Assembly: GCA_946811695.1 (NCBI GenBank)
Contig: OX328128.1
Location: forward strand, 73,204,621 to 73,268,620
Origin: Gonocerus acuteangulatus
Lineage: Eukaryota; Arthropoda; Insecta; Hemiptera; Coreidae
Direction of reading: 5' to 3'
DNA: 64,000 nt
Of this stretch, positions 44,929 to 55,171 are shown piece after piece (position 1 is the stretch's first letter; each line of letters starts with the position of its first letter). Under the pieces are notes generated by a model, which made no database searches, was not told the DNA's origin, and saw nothing but the letters and a program-made list of their open reading frames with translations. The position numbers were made by a program, and so were the translations under genes.

Positions 44929-45229
44929 ATTCCAATTTCCCAATTTCCAAATTTTTCCAATTTCCTCGAAAACGGTTAAATCTATCGTCTTGAAAATGGT
45001 TTCATTCGTTTTCCTAGCCCAAGAAGCCTATTAAACGAGTACTTACAAGCTTATGAACTCAAAAACGTAAGCGTTACGATTTTTTTTGCGCGAATTTCTC
45101 CCCAAACGCCATCGTCCAGTGGGCGGATTCTGCTGGTTAACGAACTTGACCTTTCAAATTGGAAGACGGATTTTTGTACGAAATTTCATCACAATCGGAC
45201 CATTAGGGAAGCCAGAAATGAGCCAACAG

Positions 45230-45233
<4 letters not shown>

Positions 45234-45310
<77 letters not shown>

Positions 45311-45321
45311 CATATATATAA

Positions 45322-45354
<33 letters not shown>
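45234..45354. repeat. (AT)n microsatellite with CATATA interruptions
   Basis: About 120 bp of TA units broken by CATA at several points. Confidence 0.93.
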
Positions 45355-45355
<1 letters not shown>

Positions 45356-45779
45356 ACAAATTTGAACCACCGTTATTTTCGATTTCTAGGGGTTCTGAAA
45401 CGCGAAATTGTCTAGTCGGCACTTCCGGATTGTTTCATTGTATCAACCTAATAAGCGGGGTTCCTCCCTATGGGGGAGGGAGGAAACGCGCTAAAAATAT
45501 ACCAAGATCAGAAAATGTTTAATTATTTTTGTATATTAATTACTGTTAAATGAGTAAAAATATTAAACATTTAATGATTTTTTTCATTTTGTGTCACTAA
45601 TATTTGAAAAAAAAATTATAATTTTTTCTAGTAATGCTTTGCACGGGCTTTTTGGAAATATTTTTCTTAGTTCTTATTATTAAATTTAGAAGTGTGGTGT
45701 TGTTTGGTTTACAAAGCGCTCCAGACATACGCGACCTATGAAACCACCTTAAGATGACGTTTTTTCCGAGAGTCGGATT

Positions 45780-46085
45780 TTTTATGTAAATTATATAAAT
45801 GAAAGGTTGATAAAAAGAGACCGTTGCTCGACGAGTCCACTGATCGCGACCATCCTTCTGCGAGGTTTCCTTCTTTTTGATTGGCTCCGGACGAAGCCTC
45901 GTTGAAAAAGTCTGTGGAATTCGGGGCCGATCGGCTAGAGGAGCCTTTATTTTTTCCGAACCTCAGAGATTTGTGTGTCTGTCCGTCTTTCGCCGCTATT
46001 AATGGGCCTCGCTAATTTTTTTTTTATCTGTGCGATCTTAACTCACTCCGGCTCGCGCTCTTCCTAAAAGATGCCCGTCTTAAAT
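45780..46085. other. GC-richer unique island
   Basis: Contains GACCGTTGCTCGACGAGTCC, GGAATTCGGGGCCGATCGGC and CTCACTCCGGCTCGCGCTC in otherwise AT-rich DNA. No open frame with recognisable product. It may be a regulatory or promoter segment. Confidence 0.3.
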
Positions 46086-46268
46086 AAGGTGGACTCAGTA
46101 AGCATATAAGGTATTAACATGTAAAGTGCGCTTGTACGTAAATTAGCCTAAGGAGGTGATACTACATTGTGTGTTCAAAATCAAAGTAATTTTTTTCCAA
46201 TTTATGAATAAAAAATATACAAATATTTTTCAGTTCTTTTTGTCACAGGTTTTATATGGGATTTTAAA

Positions 46269-46298
<30 letters not shown>
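46269..46298. repeat. (AT)n microsatellite
   Basis: Short TA run. Confidence 0.93.
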
Positions 46299-46305
<7 letters not shown>

Positions 46306-46697
46306 GAGTTTAACTCTTCGAAAACAAGATGTCGGCGCTGTGACTGACGAAATAATAATTGTTTTCGAAGATGGTGTACAATTTATAATTTTCTTTTATC
46401 AAATTCGTTGAAGATCGTTCTACTGAAGCTTCCTAAGGATATTTAGTGGTAAAGGACGAAGGATTGTTTCTATTCATTAAATTATAACGATTTTATGATC
46501 GATTTTCGATTCGATTTTTTAATAGAAAACGAGGAATTGTTCAAAATTTTCGAAAAAAATTAATTTTACTTAAAAATCCTACGTATTTTACTAGATTTAC
46601 CTATCTTTTTAAAAATTGGCGTCTGTCGACTATCGCCCTTGAATAATAATAATAATTGTATTTGAAGAATTAGAGCTTATTTTTTTTTTTGTTACTT

Positions 46698-46699
<2 letters not shown>

Positions 46700-46770
<71 letters not shown>

Positions 46771-46786
46771 GTGTGTGTGTGTGTGT
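46700..46786. repeat. (AT)n(GT)n compound microsatellite
   Basis: About 30 AT units followed by ATATGTGTGTGTGTGTG. Confidence 0.95.
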
Positions 46787-46789
46787 TGT

Positions 46790-47715
46790 TTCATTAAGAA
46801 ATTCGGTAAAGAAGATTACGATAACGAACGATTTAACGAGTGTATTAATCATCATTTAGGGAAAGTACCTAGTTGCCATTAAGTTATTATGAAAAAATAT
46901 AGTTATTGAGGTTGCACTCATAAAAGAATTTAAAAAATATATATATTTCTTCAAATTTTCATCGATCATTATGTCTTCTGAAACGTTTGTTCTTTTGTCA
47001 CGATGTTTGTGATTGACACTAAATTTTGCGATTTTATCTTGTCTATCTTCTTTTAAATAAAATTGTTTTTTTTTTATAAAAACAAAGTTCGCAGACATTA
47101 TGATAAGGAAAACATGACGATTGCCAACCTTACGTTCTTTCTCATTCTAACAATAGATTGTGGCAACACTGATGTACGATTGTGCGATATAATAATTATT
47201 GTAGAAACCTGAGAAAAATGCCTATTAAATCATTATTGTTGTATTTTTTGTATTTTTATGTTATCATGCCAGCTAGATAAAATTATTTAATTAACCATTT
47301 AAAAAATTCCTAAAATGACCTCTTTTATCCGAGGTCATTTCCCTTTTCAATATACGCATAAATTACAATAATAATAATTAAATGCTTTTTTTTTTGTTAA
47401 AATTATTACTAATTAATTTAAATATGCGTCCAAATTCAAAATGAGGGATCCACTAAAAGCAGAATACAAAATTCCGTCACGCAGAAGCTAAATAACTAAG
47501 CATATTCCTCAGAAATGTGGTAAAGTAGACAAAATAATCTATATAAAGACAAAATAAACATAAACAATTTTTTAATTTCATATTTTTATAATCTTTATAT
47601 TGATCCACCATATACACCTATTCGTAATGGGCAGATTTTCCTTATTTTTACAGCAAATATTTATATCAAATTTAGTTGTAGTTGATAAAAAAAAAAAAAA
47701 AATTAAACCGTTAGG
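46790..47715. other. AT-rich DNA, nothing recognised
   Basis: Only homopolymer runs and short frames. CCTCTTTTATCCGAGGTCAT-type words form a small hairpin near 47320. Confidence 0.4.
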
Positions 47716-47721
47716 GATACA

Positions 47722-47911
47722 GTCAACGACCATAGGCTCGTTGAATACACCGGTTCCCATTGATCATCGAAGTTAAGTCAGGACGCGTGGCTGGTACCTG
47801 AATAGGTGACCGACCACGTGTTTATGGCATTATAAAAGGGTGGCAACCTATAGATAGCCCGGCGTTAATAGCTCAATTGTCGAGAAGCCGTCAAACCAAA
47901 AACAAACAAAG
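47722..47911 (+). mobile_element. 5S-rRNA-derived SINE
   Basis: The head GTCAACGACCATAGGCTCGT, then GATCATCGAAGTTAAGTCAG and GTGGCTGGTACCTGAATAGG, is a diverged 5S rRNA. The body has AAAGGGTGGCAACCTATAG, CGGCGTTAATAGCTCAATTG and GCCGTCAAAC, with an A-rich tail. It is the partner of the minus-strand copy at 18961-19158. Confidence 0.85.
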
Positions 47912-48008
47912 AAAATCGTTTGGGAGACCTTAATATTTGGTGTCCGGAATAAACTTTCCTTTCGGATGGACTGATGTATCTGGTTAACAAATTCGATCGC
48001 CATCGTGT

Positions 48009-48010
48009 TA

Positions 48011-48060
<50 letters not shown>
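48009..48060. repeat. (AC)n(AT)n compound microsatellite
   Basis: About 9 CA units followed by about 16 TA units. Confidence 0.95.
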
Positions 48061-48062
<2 letters not shown>

Positions 48063-48096
48063 TTGATGTTTATTTTTCGTCGCTGGGATGATATTT

Positions 48097-48285
48097 TTAG
48101 ATGGAACGGCATTTTTCTCCAGCGGTGGTACTCCTCTTCACTTCTTCCTGGGATATTTCGATGGATTCATCATCTCCATCTTCGTCAGCCAGGTACTTGT
48201 TGTTTCTTCCTCGGTGGTAGCCAAGGGAATGAAATTTTTCTCGATCAGGGTGCCCTTTCGAGGGCCAATCGATAAACACTATTTT
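48097..48285 (-). pseudogene. Unrecognised coding-like fragment with acidic stretch
   Basis: A minus-strand frame of 60 codons reads FIDWPSKGHPDREKF, then GYHRGRNNKYLADEDGDDES and a stop. Two other frames over the same DNA are also fairly open, so the true frame is uncertain. It is not recognised. It could be a piece of a transposon protein or a retrocopy. Confidence 0.25.
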
Positions 48286-48597
48286 TCAACATCTAAAACA
48301 CACACAGCTATACAACAAGATTTAATTTTAGGCTCTAAAGTTACTTCTGATATCTGGTAGCATTGGAGAAAAAGTCAACTAAACCTTATTTGGTAGCATT
48401 ATAATTATCATTATAATTATTTGTTAATTTAAATTAATTTTATTTTCACTTAATCGTGATTTATATGCGTGAGTGTATGAATACGTATGTATGTACATGT
48501 GTATAACATGAATTACACAAAGGGTATAAAAACAATGTATATGCATGTGTTGTGCACTTGCATATACATCTGTAATGTATATAGTAATGTTTTTATG

Positions 48598-48600
<3 letters not shown>

Positions 48601-48643
<43 letters not shown>

Positions 48644-48655
48644 TATATATATTAT
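48601..48655. repeat. (AT)n microsatellite
   Basis: TA units ending in TATATTATATATATTATA. Confidence 0.93.
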
Positions 48656-48734
48656 AGTGTACATACTTATAACTTTTATATCAATTTGTAAAATACTTTT
48701 ATTGTAAATTAATGCTTTTTACTTTATATGAAAT

Positions 48735-49215
48735 ATCCGCTACCTGGGATTAATACTAGAGAGCAGATTCACTTGGAACCCACACACCCGACTGAAAAGA
48801 CAGGAACTGAACAGGAGATACGGACTTCTTCGACGACTATTGGGACCTTCATCAAAACTCACAACACAGAACAAACTCACTATATACAAAACCATAATCA
48901 GACCTATTTGGACGTACGGACTTGACCTGTGGAGAACAACCAAAAGATCAAATATACAGAGAATCCAGGCATTCCAATCCAAAGTCCTACGCAAAATAGT
49001 TAATGCCCCTTTTTACGTTTCCAATAAAACCCTTCATCGTGACCTCAATATCCCTTTCATCCATGAACTAGCTAAATCCCGATTCCTAACCTTTCACTCC
49101 AAACTATCTGCTCATCCCAATCCCAGAGCTCAATCCCTCTCCTCTCAGTCCCACCCCGAAAACCCTCCTAGGAGGCTAAAGAGATCTTGGCCTCGTGATC
49201 GACTTCGTACTTAGG
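48735..49215 (+). pseudogene. Jockey-like LINE, 3' part of reverse transcriptase
   Basis: The main frame (48840-49214) reads LGPSSKLTTQNKLTIYKTII, then RPIWTYGLDLWRTTKRSNIQ and NAPFYVSNKTLHRDLNIPFI. This is the C-terminal RT region of Jockey-type LINEs, ending WPRDRLRT. Just upstream, shifted frames give YLGLILE and KRQELNRRYGLLRRLLG, so there are frameshifts before 48840. The copy is 5'-truncated and lacks the catalytic block. Confidence 0.85.
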
Positions 49216-49498
49216 ACGAATAAAAGTGTTTAACTAGGAAGTGTCAATTATGATTGGCTCCTTCCAAATTTCTATTTAAATTATATTTTATCATTTCATT
49301 TATTCTTTTTTCTTATTATTACTTTTTATTTCCCCGCCCTTTTAGCTATGATTATTATTTATCTTTTTTTTGTAATAATTTAAATATGTACTATTTTTTT
49401 TTCTGTAATCTCATTATGTGAAATCATAAAAATGCCTTTATTTATCACAATTAACCAATGTACTATATTATTTGTGCAGATGTTAATAAACGCTTTAT

Positions 49499-49503
<5 letters not shown>

Positions 49504-49547
<44 letters not shown>

Positions 49548-49556
49548 ATATATGAA
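49504..49556. repeat. (AT)n microsatellite
   Basis: TA units following the LINE 3' flank. Confidence 0.93.
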
Positions 49557-50230
49557 ATATCAATAAGAAATTGTAACACATTTGTAATTATCGAGCGAAT
49601 CATCTGCGTTATGAGAGTCTTGATAATAAATAAATCATTTTACTTCCTTATCTGCCAGCGACCTCTTGTTTTGAAACATGGCTCGTCACGCTTCTGCTGG
49701 TCTCGAAAATTGTGTGCGTCTATGATATGAGGTTGTTGAAACGGCTTCTCGCTCATGTGGTGCAGCTCCTCTACATATTCAGGGTGTCCAGTATATGTGT
49801 CCACCCCCTTTTCCTCCTAGAGTTGTTGGAATTTTGATATGAAAGTTGGTAGGTCTTAGTTATGTTGCATGAGGTTTCTTTTGACGGTTTAGTTGACTTT
49901 GTAACATTCTCCAGTTTTTCTCCAGCGCATCTAACTCTTGATTTTACAATGGCAGCAGGTATTTTTTATGACGAATTCTGATAGAAAATTTAATTTTAAG
50001 ACTAATTTATTCCGAGACATCTTTTGATCCGACGCACCGTTTGCGCGTAAAACGCAAAAAAACTGAAACATATCGCCCTTTTGTATACAAATTCCCATTT
50101 ATCACTGAAACCAAGCCTTGTACGTAAAAACACCTCGATACAAACGTTGTAGCCTATTAATTTTCCTTTCAGATGATACCAAGATCAAAGTTGTAGGTTA
50201 AATATTTAACGGGATATTATGAATGGAAAA

Positions 50231-50243
50231 TATACCTTAAAAG
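50231..50243 (+). repeat. Target-site duplication, left (13 bp)
   Basis: TATACCTTAAAAG directly left of the hammerhead hairpin element. The identical 13-mer lies at 50775-50787. Confidence 0.75.
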
Positions 50244-50309
50244 ATACGAAAACAAGGTATAGTTGGGATTCGGCTAGGAGAAAAACGTCAGACTTTCAGG
50301 AAGAGATCT

Positions 50310-50361
50310 GTATTTGGACGTTTCGGCTGCACATTGGCAGCCTTCTTCAGCTAAAAAATAC
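50310..50361 (-). ncRNA. Type I hammerhead ribozyme motif
   Basis: On the minus strand: GTATTT (stem I), CTGAAGA core, stem II GGCTGC / GCAGCC with a 6-nt loop, GAAAC, GTC (expected cleavage site) and AAATAC (stem I partner). All invariant core positions (CTGANGA, GAAA, U-H) are present. Confidence 0.7.
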
Positions 50362-50623
50362 AACTTATAAGTAAAAAAATAAATATACAACTTGTAAGTA
50401 AAAAACAGGCAGAAATGAGTGTAGTATATACATAAAGACAATAAATTTTAACCAATCTTATTTTTAAACAATGAAAATACGGTAGTTGGAAAGCTTAAAT
50501 ACGGTAGTTGGAAGGTTTAAAAATAAGATTGGTTAAAATTTATTGTCTTTATGTATATACTACACTCATTTCTGCCTGTTTTTTACTTACAAGTTGAATA
50601 TTTATTTTTTTTACTTATAAGTT

Positions 50624-50675
50624 GTATTTTTTAGCTGAAGAAGGCTGCCAATGTGCAGCCGAAACGTCCAAATAC
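50624..50675 (+). ncRNA. Type I hammerhead ribozyme motif
   Basis: Mirror copy of 50310-50361. CTGAAGA at 50635-50641, stem II 50643-50660, GAAAC 50661-50665, GTC 50666-50668. Stem I is GTATTT (50624-50629) with AAATAC (50670-50675). Stem III is minimal, as in Penelope-type hammerheads. Confidence 0.7.
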
Positions 50676-50774
50676 AGATCTCTTCCTGAAAGTCTGACGT
50701 TTTTCTCCTAGCCGAATCCCAACTATACCTTATCTTCGTATCTCTGCAACGGCTAACTATCTCCATCTTCACTA

Positions 50775-50787
50775 TATACCTTAAAAG
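50775..50787 (+). repeat. Target-site duplication, right (13 bp)
   Basis: Same 13-mer as 50231-50243. Confidence 0.75.
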
Positions 50788-51512
50788 TTTAAAAAAATAA
50801 CAAATCAGAAAATCGATATGAATAGAAAAAAGTAGCTGTCATAAACACTAAAAAAAAAGTACTTATTTACTGTATGAAAAAAGTAAATAAAAATTATTAT
50901 AAAACAGAACAGAATAAATTTCTTTTTGCATATGAAATTAATATATCATAAAACTAAAAAAAAAAAAATTTGCCTTTGTTTTCATTCATAATATCCCGTT
51001 AAATATTCAATCTACAACTTTGATCTTGGTATCTTCTGAAAGGAAAATTAATAGGCTACAACGTTTGTATCGAGGTGTTTTTACGTACAACGCTTGGATT
51101 CAGTGATAAATAGGAATTTGTCTACAAAAGGACGATATGTTTCAGTTTTTTGCGTTTTACGCGCAAACGGTGCGTCGGATCAAAATATGTCTCATAATAA
51201 ATTAGTCTTAAAATTAAATTTTCTATCAGAATTCGTCATAAAAAATACCTGCTGCCATTGGAAAATCAAGAGTTACATGCGCTGGAGAAAAACTGGAGAA
51301 TGTTACAAAGCCAACTAAACCTTCAAAAGTAACCTCATGCAACATAACTATGACCTACCAAGTTTCATATCAAAATTCCAACAACTCTAGGAGGAAAAGG
51401 GGGTGGACACATACTGGGACACCCTGTATAATATTTCGAATCATTTTCTACGTCATCTTGAGACTCTTATCCTTGTTTGGTGGAAGGCAAGGGAAATTTA
51501 TCATTGCGTGTT

Positions 51513-51520
<8 letters not shown>

Positions 51521-51580
<60 letters not shown>
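51521..51580. repeat. (GT)n(AT)n compound microsatellite
   Basis: GTGTGTGTGTG then about 26 TA units. Confidence 0.95.
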
Positions 51581-51582
<2 letters not shown>

Positions 51583-51599
51583 ATCGAATCATCATCGAT

Positions 51600-52880
51600 G
51601 AGGGGATCATGATCATCCCTTGATCTCTTCAATCATTTATCATCAAATAAATTCCAATACTAATAATTAAATATCTTTTTTTCTAACAATTATTAGTAGT
51701 CGACTTTAATATCCGGCCCCATTAAACAAGAAGTGAGGAAACGCGCTAAAATGGGCTGAAGTTTGAATTGATTATTTAATGCAGACGGAAAATTGTCTTT
51801 CATCTCAAATCAGTTGTTTTTGCTGACCACGTGACATTGTCGCTTCCGTTAATTTCTTCCATTTTACGTGATTTCCGCCTTGATCACGTTTCCAACTTTA
51901 CGTGATATTATTTGAAATCAGGACATCTATTTTACGTGATGAAAGTTTTTTTTTTGTTATACTTGATTGAATAAATTTGTGCTGTAAAATTGGGAGGGTA
52001 TGAGCTTGTTCTAACTATTGGTATTAGCCTCTCGATCCAATCTACGAGATACCAAAACTGACCACACCCGCTTAAAATATATAAGTATATATTTATACAT
52101 ATGCATAACCCTACAACAAATTGAGATCTTACAAAAAATTGCAGAAAAATAGATCTACAAATTAGATGAAAACTACACAAAATACTTGACCAATCTTGAA
52201 ACTTCCCCTAAATATAAGCAAAATATGGAAAAATCAAAATAGTTCAACAAATAAAGTACCTCGGTGAATTTATTCACGAATCTGGTATAGACAAATTATC
52301 AAATAAAGCGAGTTATAAAAAGATGATGACAGCTTTCAGATAAAACATTTATAATCAGAAATCAATCTATTAGGAAACAAAACTCGGACACAACATAGTA
52401 ATCATATCATGGATTGTGGCAGTCAGAAACCTCAAGACGCCACACTTCCTTTCATCGTACTAGTCAATCGCCAATCAGAAGACTCGTACGACGGTCACCG
52501 AATCGCTCCCCTACAGAAATGCGATTGCTTTTCCAACAGAAGCAGAAAACTAAATTTGGTTGAGTCAATCTTCAGTGCCAGAAGAAGAAATTAGAGTTGC
52601 GGTCATATGAAACCTTATAACTCCAGAAATCTGTAATTCTCTTCTTGTGCCTTATTGAATCAGTGAACAGATGCCATTTAACGAAACTCAATACATCAAA
52701 CCGTTCTTCCGTACCTTAGAATTGTAGTGTAGTAGCGATGAGACGCGTCATAACTCGATTTAGTTCTTCTGTATCTAACATTCTTGGGAAGTGACGTCCG
52801 AAGGCCCGTAACCTGAATTCTTGGGGTACTCTAGATAGCCGTGTCACTTGATGTGTAACGCTGATACGGACATTCTCAAC
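51600..52880. other. Unique-looking DNA with one family-end fragment
   Basis: GTGAGGAAACGCGCTAAAAT (51731-51750) is a right end of the TTTTAGCGCGTTTC family. Copies of TTTTACGTGAT occur around 51860-51945. No gene is recognised. Confidence 0.4.
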
Positions 52881-52889
52881 TCACTTTTT

Positions 52890-53950
52890 CAAGCTGAGAT
52901 TTGGCACCCTAGAGTTAGTGCAGCAGAAACAATCCTAGCAACTCGATTTTTTGAGTCACTACAGGATGCCTTGGCTTTGTGAGTAACTCTCCACAGAGGT
53001 CTCTTGTGTCGGTTATTCCATTCTTTCTTGTGTCTTAGAGTAAGTGCAGCAGCGATCACAAGCCTCTTGTCAAAACTTGTTGAGTCACACTGGACTTTGC
53101 GTTTCGTGTAACTCTACTCCGAGGTCTCTTGAATCGCTTACTCCATTGTTTCTTGTGTATCCTAGGGCTGGGAGAGCAACCATTACAAGCCTCGTCTCTA
53201 GAGTTCTACACTACATTTGCTTTCTGTGTGACGCTCTTCAGAAGTCTCTTTACTCGGTTATTCCATTCTATCTTGTTTATTATAGAACTGGCAGAGCAAC
53301 CATCAGAAGCCCCTTTACTCGATTTATTGTGTCACTCTAGACAGCCTTCTCTTACTGTGTATCGCCATGAAAATTCCCTTGACTCGCTTACTCAAGTCTT
53401 CCGCCGGTACTTCACAGCTAGTGCAGCAGCAAGAAAAGCCCCTTTACTCGATTTATTGTGGCACTCTAGATAACCTTCGCTTACTGTGTAACGCTCTTCA
53501 AAAGTCCCTTGACACGGTTACTCAAGTCTTCCGCCACTACCTCACAGCTAGTGCAGATACAAGAGAAGCCCCTTAACTCGATTTATTGTGGCACTCTAGA
53601 TAACCTTCGCTTACTGTGTAACGCTCTTCAAAAGTCCCTTGACACGGTTACTCAAGTCTTCCGCCACTACCTCACAGCTAGTGCAGATACAAGAGAAGCC
53701 CCTTAACTCGATTTCTTGTGTCACTTTAGATACCCTTCGCTTACTGTGTAACGCTCTTCAAAAGTCCCTTGACACGCTTACTCACGTCACGCCTGTACCT
53801 CACAGCTAGTACAGCAGCGATCAGAAACTCCTTAACTCGATTTCTTGAGTTACTCTAGACATCCTTCGCTTAATGTGTAACGCTCTTCAAAACTCCCTTG
53901 ACTCGCTTACTCAAGTCTTCCTCCGGTACCTCAAAGCAGTGCAGCAGACA
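52890..53950. repeat. 130-bp satellite array, about 8 copies
   Basis: The anchor AACGCTCTTCAAAAGTCCCT recurs at 130-bp spacing (53491, 53621, 53751). Units also contain CTTCGCTTACTGTGTAACG, CCTCACAGCTAGTGCAG and CCCCTTAACTCGATTT. The two central units are almost identical; outer units are diverged. Confidence 0.9.
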
Positions 53951-53954
53951 CCAG

Positions 53955-54330
53955 ACACCTCGAGTCGATTTGGAGCAGGCTAAAGTCAGTATATTAGCGA
54001 ACAGTAGACTCATAAACTCGCTTGCTCCTCGCTTCGTACTAGTATAACGGCGATCAGGCGCCTCGTATCTCGAGTCGATTTGGAGATGGGTAATGTCAGT
54101 ATATTAGCGATCAGTAGACTCGTAAACTCGCTTGCTTCTTGCTTCTTACTAGTATAACGGCGATCTGACGCCTCGTATCTCGAGTCGATTTGGAAATGGC
54201 TAAAGTCAGTATATTAGCGATCAGTAGACTCACAAACTCCCTTACTTCACGCTTCGTACTAGTGTATCGGCGATCAGATGCCTGGAGTCTCGAGCCTAGA
54301 GCTAGACTATCGGCGATCAGGAGCCTCGCA
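53955..54330. repeat. 110-bp satellite array adjoining the 130-bp array
   Basis: CGAGTCGATTTGGA recurs at 53961, 54071 and 54181, that is every 110 bp. Units have AAGTCAGTATATTAGCGA, AGTAGACTC, CTAGTATAACGGCGATCAG and GCCTCGTATCT. Short words (AACTCG, GCGATCAGA) are shared with the 130-bp monomer, so the two may be related. Confidence 0.88.
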
Positions 54331-54514
54331 GCTGGATTCCTGGAGACACACCCTGGAGCCCTGACTCAGCCAGTAATTACTGTGCCTACACAGCATTACC
54401 ATAGCTCCGCTGTGTGTGTCACAGTCCTGTCACCATCGGTGTAGGCGGTCTTTCTACTCCTTTCTTCACAACACTCTTCCCCTACAGTTATGAAAATCTT
54501 TCTATACTATAATA

Positions 54515-54653
54515 TACTCCACCCAGGAGATGTAGGTTCGAATCCCGTTTGTGACAAGTCGAAGGGTTTCCTCCAAATTGCCCTGGTCTACCATGTTTTG
54601 GAACTGGGGAAACCAGAAAATACTCGCAAGACAGATGAAGATGCGCCGTAATT
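54515..54653 (+). mobile_element. SINE family A, partial
   Basis: The B box GTAGGTTCGAATCCCG is followed by TCCTCCAAATTGCCCTGGTC and a tail GAAGATGCGCCGTAATTTT. The A box is lost. Confidence 0.5.
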
Positions 54654-54715
54654 TTAATGAGCTCACCTATGTATTTGAGCCAAATCATTTACGGGTTTAT
54701 TTTATTAAAAATATA

Positions 54716-54738
54716 CAAATATATATAAATATATATAT

Positions 54739-54792
<54 letters not shown>
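54716..54792. repeat. (AT)n microsatellite
   Basis: TA units with two interruptions. Confidence 0.93.
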
Positions 54793-55115
54793 ATTGTAGT
54801 GGAGGTCTTAAATAAATAAGGTTTGTCAAAATCTAGTGGGCCCTGTTGAGAGTACATCAGATTCACAACTGGGAAAAAATCCTGTGTTACATAAATCTAA
54901 GTATTTTTTTTTAAATTAAAATTTGGCAAAAAGTAACAATAAATTTATATTTATCGTAAAAACATTCGATTTATATTTTTTCTAATTTTATATTATTCAT
55001 TTATACAGTACGGTTATTGCTTAAAATAAGAATGAAAATATATTGTACGCAATAATTCATTTAAATGGGTTTTCTATTATATTTTAGAAAGTGTCTACAT
55101 ATTGTATGTATTATG

Positions 55116-55117
<2 letters not shown>

Positions 55118-55164
<47 letters not shown>

Positions 55165-55171
55165 TGTATAT
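55118..55171. repeat. (AT)n microsatellite
   Basis: TA units ending in TGCATGTATA. Confidence 0.93.

Larger units (their letters stand above)
43371..45497 (+). mobile_element. Large composite of TTTTAGCGCGTTTC-family repeats
   Basis: Left-end-like sequences (GCGTCATCTTAGCTCGTTTC at 43370, GCGTCATCTTAGCGCGGTTC at 43896) and a right end (GGAGGAAACGCGCTAAAA, about 45480-45497) bracket the region. Inside are a 350-bp tandem duplication (44228-44928) and the shared GGGCGGATTCTGCTGGTTAA and GACCTTTCAAATTGGAAGAC segments. Microsatellites at 43448-43480 and 45234-45354 interrupt it. No transposase frame is seen. Confidence 0.55.
50244..50774. mobile_element. Hammerhead-bearing hairpin element, copy 1
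   Basis: Two inverted arms share TAGTTGGGATTCGGCTAGGA, AAACGTCAGACTTTCAGGAA, a hammerhead-like motif, and TGCCTGTTTTTTACTTACAA. They meet near 50490-50510 at repeats of ACGGTAGTTGGAA. One arm extends about 30 bp further (GCAACGGCTAACTATCTCCA) than the other. A 13-bp direct repeat flanks the insertion. There is no open frame. The ribozymes and variable-length target duplications point to a Penelope-like or retrozyme origin (inference). Confidence 0.75.
49780..51426. mobile_element. Giant palindromic element with CAGGGTGTCC ends
   Basis: The left end CAGGGTGTCCAGTATATGTG is mirrored at the right end by CACATACTGGGACACCCTG. The arms (about 49780-50230 and 50788-51426) match over hundreds of bases: AGTTGTTGGAATTTTGATAT, TTCTGATAGAAAATTTAATT, ACGCGCAAACGGTGCGTCGG and others. 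A second, independent hairpin element (50244-50774) is inserted near its centre. There is no convincing coding frame, consistent with a non-autonomous foldback element. Confidence 0.88.

Noticed and set aside
45154..45422. Open frames encoding Tyr-Ile repeats (here and at all AT tracts)
   Set aside because: They are translations of (AT)n microsatellites.
47722..47840. Functional 5S rRNA gene
   Set aside because: Diverged from 5S at many positions and fused to a SINE body with an A-rich tail. The copy at 18961-19158 shows the same fusion.
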